NCBI GenBank assembly: GCA_965657085.1
Contig: CBFHND010000051.1
Location: 1-10,239, forward strand
From: CBFHND01 sp965657085
Lineage (GTDB): Bacteria > Pseudomonadota > Alphaproteobacteria > Rhodobacterales > Rhodobacteraceae
Length of the DNA: 10,239 nt
Reading direction: 5' to 3'
In this document: positions 6,273 through 10,239 of the stretch, one piece after another
Position numbering within the stretch: position 1 is the stretch's first letter
How the letters are laid out: the number at the start of each line of letters is the position of its first letter
Made by a program: the position numbers and the translations under genes
Notes under the pieces: generated by a model
Seen by the model: only the letters and a program-made list of their open reading frames with translations
Told to the model about the DNA's origin: nothing
Database searches by the model: none

Positions 6273-6745
6273 AACAGGGAACAATCGATGCGCCGGGCCG
6301 CCGCGCGGCCTTCACGCTCTGGCACTTGGATCGGGCGCTGCACAAGCTGATCCAAAACGGCACGCTTCGCATTCATCTGCCGGAGGGTGAATTGCGGGCC
6401 TATGGTAGCGGGATGCCAGTGATTGCTATTTCAATCCACGACCGGTCGACCTTGCGCCGGATTGCGTTCAACCCCTACTCGGCCGTTGGAGAGGCGTGGA
6501 TGGATGGCGCGCCCGGCGTGGAAACCAAAGAGCTTTACGCGGCTCTTGCGCTTTGCCTGCACTACGCTGAGACGCTGAAAGCATGGCACGAGAGATTCCT
6601 CGCAAGGAGCGACGAATCTGCCACCCTTTATGACGAACATTTTGCCGGATGAGGGAGTTTTACCTCGCGGCCTGCGAAGCCGGGTTCCGTCCCAATAGTC
6701 TTGTGGTGTGTTCAGATTCAACTCGCGCACAGACTGGAGGGAACT
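6269..6745 (+). pseudogene. Internally deleted and frameshifted cyclopropane-fatty-acyl-phospholipid synthase-like (Cfa) gene
   Basis: Residues ~1-85 match the N-terminal lobe of Cfa-family proteins (LDRALHKLIQNGTLRI, IAISIHDRSTLRRIAFNP, AVGEAWMDG). The sequence then passes directly into the family's C-terminus: LHYAETLKAWHERFLARSDE and ATLYDEHF, then in a shifted frame MREFYLAACEAGFRPNSLVV (6649-6708), then shifted back QIQLAHRLEG (6713-6742). The whole SAM-binding methyltransferase core, roughly 200-250 residues, is missing at a join near 6520. A single base lost at about 6645-6649 (GCC-CGG to GCCGG) created the TGA at 6650. A second frameshift lies near 6705-6712. The 128-residue product (6269-6652) cannot be a methyltransferase. 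Its start overlaps the FAD oxidoreductase stop, so the pair was once a coupled lipid-modification unit. Confidence 0.75.
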
Positions 6746-6747
6746 TG

Positions 6748-6816
6748 GGGCACATGGGCATTCGCGTGAACGCGATCTCCGCCGGTCCGGCGACGACGCG
6801 CGCTGCATGCGGATTG
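6748..6816 (+). pseudogene. Fragment of enoyl-ACP reductase (FabI-like) gene
   Basis: About 23 residues, GHMGIRVNAISAGPATTRAA, carry the GIRVNAISAGP signature typical of FabI-type enoyl-ACP reductases (short-chain dehydrogenase fold, segment after the catalytic Lys). Nothing else of FabI is present on either side. It is in frame with the following Rieske fragment. Another short-chain dehydrogenase is possible, but 'NAISAGP' rather than 'NAIAPG' favours FabI. Confidence 0.55.
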
Positions 6817-6825
6817 GTTGGCGCG

Positions 6826-7221
6826 ACCGACACCGAAAATATCCCGCCCGAGCATGATCCAGACACTTTGGAAAACAGACGGGATTTTCTTTACTACGCA
6901 ACAGCGGGATCAGGGGCAGTCGCCACGGGTGCCGCCGTTTGGCCCATGATCCATTTGATGATCCCATCCGCTGACGTTCTCAGCCTATTGACCCTGCGCG
7001 TTGATTTGCCAGGCATGGAACACGGCCAACGGATTACTGTCGGCAGGCAGGGCATGCCCGTCTTCGTCTGGCGGCGATCTCAAGCAGCGATCGACGCGGC
7101 GCGGGCGACGCCGCTTGCGGCATTGGCCGACCAGACGGACAGCGTAAAGGAAAATCCGAACCAAACACAGCCGGAGCCTGCACTTGATCAGAACCGGACC
7201 GCAGACGAGGCCGGTGAATGG
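6826..7221 (+). pseudogene. N-terminal fragment of ubiquinol-cytochrome c reductase Rieske protein (PetA-like)
   Basis: From TDTENIPP the sequence follows alphaproteobacterial PetA closely: RRDFLYYATAG is the twin-arginine/anchor motif, GAVATGAAVWPMI the membrane helix, then IPSADVLSL, RVDLPGMEHGQRITV, GMPVFVWRRSQAAI and DQNRTADEAGEW. It stops exactly where the native protein would enter the iron-sulfur domain (CTHLGC...CPCHGS), and that domain is absent. The usual start Met is replaced by GCG-ACC at the join with the FabI-like piece. The open frame containing it runs from an ATG at 6649 to TGA at 7261, so a chimeric 204-residue protein is theoretically possible, but it cannot bind a Rieske cluster. 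Confidence 0.75.
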
Positions 7222-7419
7222 CCGACCTTCAGTGCGGCGCTCGGTCGGGAACTGTTCACGTGAATAGGCTGCATTGTTTGCCATTCCGTCAATGTTATCG
7301 GCGGCGAGGACGCTCAGCCGTTTGCGGCGGAATACATGGACGATGTTCTTCACGAAATCGAAGACTTGATCGAAGCGCATGAAGACTGGGGCGAAGAAGG
7401 CGACGATCACCAAGTATGA
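7222..7419 (+). pseudogene. Fragment of a c-type cytochrome, interrupted by a stop codon
   Basis: Directly after the Rieske fragment the same frame reads PTFSAALGRELFT, then TGA (7261-7263), then IGCIVCHSVNVIGGEDAQPF. CIVCH (7270-7284) is a c-type heme-binding motif, and the flanking pattern (xLFxxxGCxxCHxVNGxGGxDAxP) is that of small class I cytochromes c. The frame ends at TGA 7417-7419 after an acidic tail (HEIEDLIEAHEDWGEEGDD) that I do not recognise and that lacks a visible axial Met. The in-frame stop and the missing signal peptide and C-terminus make it a remnant. Confidence 0.55.
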
Positions 7420-7478
7420 CTGGAAGGTGCTGAAAAACGAAGCGCTCAATGTAACAGCTTGGTCTATCAAGCGTCTAC

Positions 7479-7691
7479 ATGATGAAGTTTGAAATCGGAG
7501 ACATCCCTAAGAATGACAATATGACGACCCAGGCGAAGCAGGATGGCACCAGGGTGGAGGGCGGATGTTGTTGCGGCACGTCAAGGGCGCTCCCAGAGCC
7601 TGGAAGCACACCCAACCGATCCGGTTCAGGGCAGGAAAGCAAAAGTTCTGCGGCCAAACCCAAATCCGGTTGCTCCGGAAAGAGCAAGTAA
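7479..7691 (+). CDS. Small Cys-rich soluble protein of unknown function, up to 70 aa
   Basis: The product carries a GGCCCGTS cluster in the middle, a low-complexity Ser/Gly/Pro/Lys stretch, and an SGCSGKSK end. The four cysteines suggest metal binding, which would suit its position upstream of the DUF2933 operon, but no known family is recognised. The start is uncertain: ATG-ATG at 7479/7482 has no clear Shine-Dalgarno, and an internal ATG at 7521 would give 56 residues and keep all cysteines. Confidence 0.45.
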   Translation: MMKFEIGDIPKNDNMTTQAKQDGTRVEGGCCCGTSRALPEPGSTPNRSGSGQESKSSAAKPKSGCSGKSK

Positions 7692-7838
7692 CCATGCTTG
7701 AGAGGGACTCCATCTTATACGATCGGGAATCCTGATCCACCGGATAGGTGCCGTTGTCCACAAGGTCGATTCATCGTTCTGAATTCGGTGAACCGACCGC
7801 ATTCCCGTAATAGCGAAGACCTTTGAAGGACGCACAAA
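7692..7838. promoter_or_regulatory. Leader region of the DUF2933 operon with an inverted repeat at 7785-7796
   Basis: About 150 non-coding bases separate the Cys-rich gene from DUF2933. A perfect TCGGT-GA-ACCGA inverted repeat lies at 7785-7796, 42 bases before the DUF2933 start, and could be a regulator site. A GAAGGA ribosome-binding sequence (7825-7830) stands 8 bases before the ATG. No convincing -35/-10 or MerR-type spacer was found. Confidence 0.3.
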
Positions 7839-8105
7839 ATGCACGACCATACCAGTTACGATCATCCGAACGCAACAGGCGGGGATGCTCATCCACCGTC
7901 CTTTTGGAAGTCCCGCGCAGGCCTGTATCTGATCGTCACGCTGGTTCTCGGCGGGCTGCTGCTCGGGTATGAACACCGCGTCCATATCTTTGCGAGCGGA
8001 ATGTTGATCTGGCTGCCGTTGTTAATCTGCATGGGTATGCATTTCTTTATGCATGGCGGACATGGCGGGCACGGCGGACACGGGGCCGGAGGTGACGAGA
8101 AATGA
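7839..8105 (+). CDS. DUF2933 family small membrane protein with His-rich tail, 88 aa
   Basis: An N-terminal His-containing tail (MHDHTSYDHP) is followed by two membrane helices (about 27-43 and 53-71) and a C-terminal MHGGHGGHGGHGAGG run. This is the layout of DUF2933 proteins, which commonly sit next to copper/silver resistance genes; their biochemical role is not established. The histidines at both ends probably bind metal on the same side of the membrane (inference). GAAGGA 8 bases upstream sets the start. The stop overlaps the next gene's start (AATGA at 8101-8105), so the two are translationally coupled. Confidence 0.85.
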   Translation: MHDHTSYDHPNATGGDAHPPSFWKSRAGLYLIVTLVLGGLLLGYEHRVHIFASGMLIWLPLLICMGMHFFMHGGHGGHGGHGAGGDEK

Positions 8106-8776
8106 CCGACCCCGGTGCCTCCTACGGACTATGGCTGCTTGTATTCATCAACTCAGCGGTTTTCATTCTTTTCGCATTCAGCTTTTTCAAGCCACAGACA
8201 TCGCGGGACTGGCGCAGCTTCGGGGCCTTCAGCGCCTTTATCGTAGCGCTCTTTGTCGAGATGTACGGTTTCCCACTGACGATTTTCTTCCTGTCTGGGT
8301 GGCTCCAGTCCAACTGGCCCGGCGTCGACTGGTTTGCCCATGACAGCGGTCACCTACCGGAGATGATGTTTGGCTGGAAATCGAACCCGCATTTCGGCCC
8401 ATTCCACCTCATCAGTTTCGTCTTGATCGGTGCAGGCTTCTGGCTGATTTCGGTGGCTTGGCACCACCTTTGGTCTGCACAACGTGCGGGGCAGTTGGCT
8501 GTCACGGGCCCCTACGCCCGGATACGGCATCCGCAATACGCTGGCTTTGTCTTGATTATGGCAGGCTTTCTAGTCCAATGGCCGACGCTGCTGACGCTGG
8601 CAATGTTTCCAGTGCTGGTATGGATGTATGCGCGTTTGGCCCGAAACGAGGAAGTTGACAGCAGTGCCCGTTTTGGCGAAGCTTGGGACAGGTATGCAGA
8701 GGCGGTCCCTGCGTTTTTTCCCATTATGAGCAAAGCGCCGACGCACGATAAAACTCCAACCAGCAAAAGGGAATAG
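8102..8776 (+). CDS. Isoprenylcysteine carboxyl methyltransferase (ICMT/PEMT)-family membrane protein, 224 aa
   Basis: The N-terminal half holds membrane helices at about 9-28, 41-65 and 102-120. The C-terminal half has the ICMT/phospholipid methyltransferase SAM-binding signature: TGPYARIRHPQYAGFVLI (135-152), a helical hairpin, then RLARNEEVDSSARFGEAWDR (178-197) with the conserved Glu-Glu, and YAEAVPAFFP. Bacterial members next to DUF2933 in metal-resistance islands have no proven substrate; a lipid or small thiol/metal-related acceptor is possible. The NPHFGPFHLI segment at 95-104 is usual in this subfamily. It is coupled to DUF2933 by a start/stop overlap and is followed after 5 bases by the small peptide gene. 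Confidence 0.87.
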   Translation: MTDPGASYGLWLLVFINSAVFILFAFSFFKPQTSRDWRSFGAFSAFIVALFVEMYGFPLTIFFLSGWLQSNWPGVDWFAHDSGHLPEMMFGWKSNPHFGPFHLISFVLIGAGFWLISVAWHHLWSAQRAGQLAVTGPYARIRHPQYAGFVLIMAGFLVQWPTLLTLAMFPVLVWMYARLARNEEVDSSARFGEAWDRYAEAVPAFFPIMSKAPTHDKTPTSKRE

Positions 8777-8781
8777 CTACG

Positions 8782-8883
8782 ATGACCAGTTTTGGAATGG
8801 GAATGGGATGGGTGTGGATGATCCTGTTACTGGTACTTGTCGTGCTCGCGATCGCGGCACTGGTTAAGTACCTTCAGAAATAA
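8782..8883 (+). CDS. 33-residue single-span membrane peptide, SHOCT-protein-like N-terminus without the SHOCT domain
   Basis: The reading frame begins MTSFGMGMGWVWMILLLVLV and ends LVKYLQK, a Met/Gly/Trp-rich start, one membrane helix and a basic end. This resembles the short membrane segment (MGxGMGxGW...WLL) of SHOCT-domain proteins common in copper-resistance loci, but there is no following SHOCT helix. AAAAGGGAA lies about 8 bases before the ATG, and the gene starts 5 bases after the methyltransferase stop. It is therefore very likely the last gene of the DUF2933 operon. Confidence 0.65.
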   Translation: MTSFGMGMGWVWMILLLVLVVLAIAALVKYLQK

Positions 8884-8960
8884 GGGTAAGAAGCCTTTAC
8901 TATCGACCCAATTTTGGATTCGGTTTGATCTCGGCAGCCGCGTCCGTTCACCCTCTTGGG

Positions 8961-10060
8961 TCGACAGAGTCGGTGCTTGTCGGTGGGACGGAGATGTCGG
9001 GCAGCGGCTCGTACATCTATTGCACACTTACAACCAACAGGCTGTGCGGGTGATTTCACACCGGGCTAGGGACGAGTTGAAACCGTATTCACAAATCGAA
9101 CCGTTGGCGTTGGAAATTGCAATATCGGGTGCGTTTCAAGCTCTCCCCAAGGCAGCAACAGTCATAAACCTGACCGAGGCTGCGCCGCCAGAGCTCATTG
9201 CTGAACTTCTCGCAAATGGCGGAACGGTTCTGGATACCTCAGCGACACCCGATTAAGTTGACGCGTTTGCGGCCATTGGATTGGACAAGCCCGGACGGTT
9301 GATATTGTGTGTTGGGACTGCACCATGAGTCAGCACTCTCCTGGCTGCTGATCTGGCAAGTGATGACCTTGCTATGTCGGTTCATGTCTGCCTCGAACTC
9401 AGCATGGCCCGTCATTACGGCCCGGCGGCTATGCAATGGTTTTTCCGCGCTTTGGGAAAGACACATTGTGACCGTGAGATGGGCCGGAACTCTGCTCCGG
9501 GAACACTGTGGCACCGGTTTGCCTTCATACCATCAGAACGGCCCCACCAAGCTTCTAACACCGGCTTCCCTGACGCAGGGATCCTTCCTCTTGAAAGCGA
9601 AGTGCAAATCCGCACGTACCTTTCAATCGATCCTCCGCTGATTACGCGCTGTCTTGCGCTGCTGCTGCGCGCCGGACTTGGGTCACTGATAACGCGACAT
9701 GCAAAGCGCGTGTCGCAGAGAATACCTGCGTTTGATCCCAGCACTGACAACCACAAGGCTCCAGCCCGATTGGTAAGTCAGTTGGTCTCTGCGGATCTGA
9801 TTTCAGAGAAATTTGACCCAATTTTCAACTCCCGGCTCAAGAACCGCTGGATGGGCGCAAGCGATGGTGGCAGAACTTTCTTGCTCAGACCTTGCGGACG
9901 AGCGGGATGCGTTGTTTCCTCGGGCGTAGTCGGTTACGACAACGGTCCGTACCTTAGAGCAGGTGCTGCATATGTCCTTCGAGGAACCGGCTTGAGGGCG
10001 CCGTTTTTCATCACGTTTGAGACGGCTTTTGTTTGTACGGCGGAAAGTATTCATTGCTGA
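8961..10060 (+). pseudogene. Decayed saccharopine dehydrogenase-like NAD(P)-binding protein gene
   Basis: One frame carries family-like sequence across two stops. It starts as SVLVGGT (8970-8990), drops one base, and continues GDVGQRLVHLL, completing a GGTGxxGxxxV nucleotide-binding loop. It then reads VRVISHRARDEL, TVINLTEAAPPELIAELL, GGTVLDTSATPD, TAA (9254), VDAFAAIGLDKPGRLILCVG, TAP, TGA (9326), VSTLLAADL, MARHYGPAAMQWFFRALGK, GTLWHRFAF, VQIRTYLSIDPPL and LLLRAGLG. This order fits saccharopine dehydrogenase-like NADP-binding proteins (APGxSxLLA loop, LDPPxxTR, RHYGxAAxxWFxR). The stops replace what would be Tyr and Gly codons, i.e. single-base changes. The start codon is also lost, and the part after about 9800 no longer resembles the family. 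It is clearly non-functional. Confidence 0.65.
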
Positions 10061-10136
10061 CGTATTTTTCCCAGCTGATACCCAACCTCAAAATAGTTGG
10101 GGCGATCGACAACCGCGATTATCGCGAATTTCACTA
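10061..10136. other. Short AT-richer spacer with two small inverted repeats next to an IS end
   Basis: CCCAAC (10081-10086) pairs with GTTGGG (10096-10101) across a 9-base loop. Just downstream, CGCGA-TTA-TCGCG forms a second perfect short inverted repeat. Neither is followed by a T-run, so they are not classic terminators. No gene is present. Confidence 0.4.
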
Positions 10137-10239
10137 GGGTCTGTGGACATTCGGGATTCCTATTTGGTTTGATATCTGATTCAAACTTCCAAAATGGAGG
10201 TTTGAATGAACGAGCAACGGTTTGTGGTGTCGGACGATT
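10137..10239 (+). mobile_element. Left end of an IS5-family (IS427-like) insertion sequence, cut by the window edge
   Basis: GGGTCTGTGGACATTCGGGA starting at 10137, right after CACTA, has the look of an IS5/IS427-group terminal inverted repeat (GGGTCTGT...). It is followed by about 70 non-coding bases and then a transposase start. The right end and target duplication lie outside the window, so the exact boundary cannot be confirmed. Confidence 0.6.
10206..10239 (+). CDS. IS5-family transposase, first 11 residues only
   Basis: GGAGG (10197-10200 region) stands about 5 bases before the ATG. The visible residues MNEQRFVVSDD match the typical opening of IS427-type IS5 transposases (M-x-x-x-R-F/Y-V-V/L-S/T-D-x-x-W). 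The rest lies beyond the window, so intactness is unknown. Confidence 0.6.
   Translation, partial: MNEQRFVVSDD

Noticed and set aside
6985..7470. Minus-strand open frame of 161 codons with an apolar stretch
   Set aside because: It overlaps the Rieske and cytochrome c fragments that are recognisable on the plus strand, and no family fits.
10081..10127. Possible Rho-independent terminator from the two short inverted repeats
   Set aside because: Stems are only 5-6 bp and neither is followed by a T-tract.

Overview
This window looks like an accessory island, probably plasmid-borne, of an alphaproteobacterium. Rhodobacterales is the best guess, from the high-GC codon use and a gene fragment that closely resembles the Rhodobacter/Paracoccus Rieske protein. 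The theme is metal (probably copper) handling and membrane chemistry. Many genes are decayed, and an insertion sequence begins at the right edge. All names come from reading the sequence; no database search was run.

Left third (minus strand, 1-2659): a tightly coupled operon for a complex I-like module. It encodes a NuoA-like protein, then a 667-residue fusion, then a NuoH-like protein cut by the window edge. Both junctions are ATGA overlaps. The fusion joins a NuoB-like domain with no cysteine (so no cluster N2 ligands), two heavy-metal-binding CPMHPE/CPKCGM domains, thirteen Gly-His-Glu repeats (a 9-bp tandem DNA repeat), a second His-rich linker, and a NuoD-like domain lacking the usual HPSTHG motif. 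This is the most striking object here: a complex I derivative that appears stripped of its normal redox chemistry and fitted with metal-binding segments.

Middle (plus strand, 3120-7420): a broken DUF6629-type membrane protein gene; an ECF sigma factor with a Cys-rich tail like the copper-responsive CorE sigma factors; a small protein that is only a sigma region 4; a 37-residue membrane peptide with a strong Shine-Dalgarno; and a geranylgeranyl-reductase-like FAD oxidoreductase with a C-terminal Cys cluster. A cyclopropane synthase-like (Cfa) gene follows that has lost its methyltransferase core. After it comes a scrapyard of joined fragments: Cfa tail, enoyl-ACP reductase-like piece, Rieske protein N-terminus and a c-type cytochrome heme site. 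The ECF/FAD/Cfa order suggests a sigma-controlled lipid-modification locus that has partly decayed.

Right (plus strand, 7479-8883): a small Cys-rich protein, then a compact operon of DUF2933 (two membrane segments, His-Gly tail), an isoprenylcysteine methyltransferase-like membrane protein, and a 33-residue single-span peptide. This set is common near copper-resistance genes. From 8961 to 10060 lies a decayed saccharopine-dehydrogenase-like gene with a frameshift in its nucleotide-binding loop and two in-frame stops. At 10137 the left end of an IS5-family element starts, and its transposase runs out of the window.
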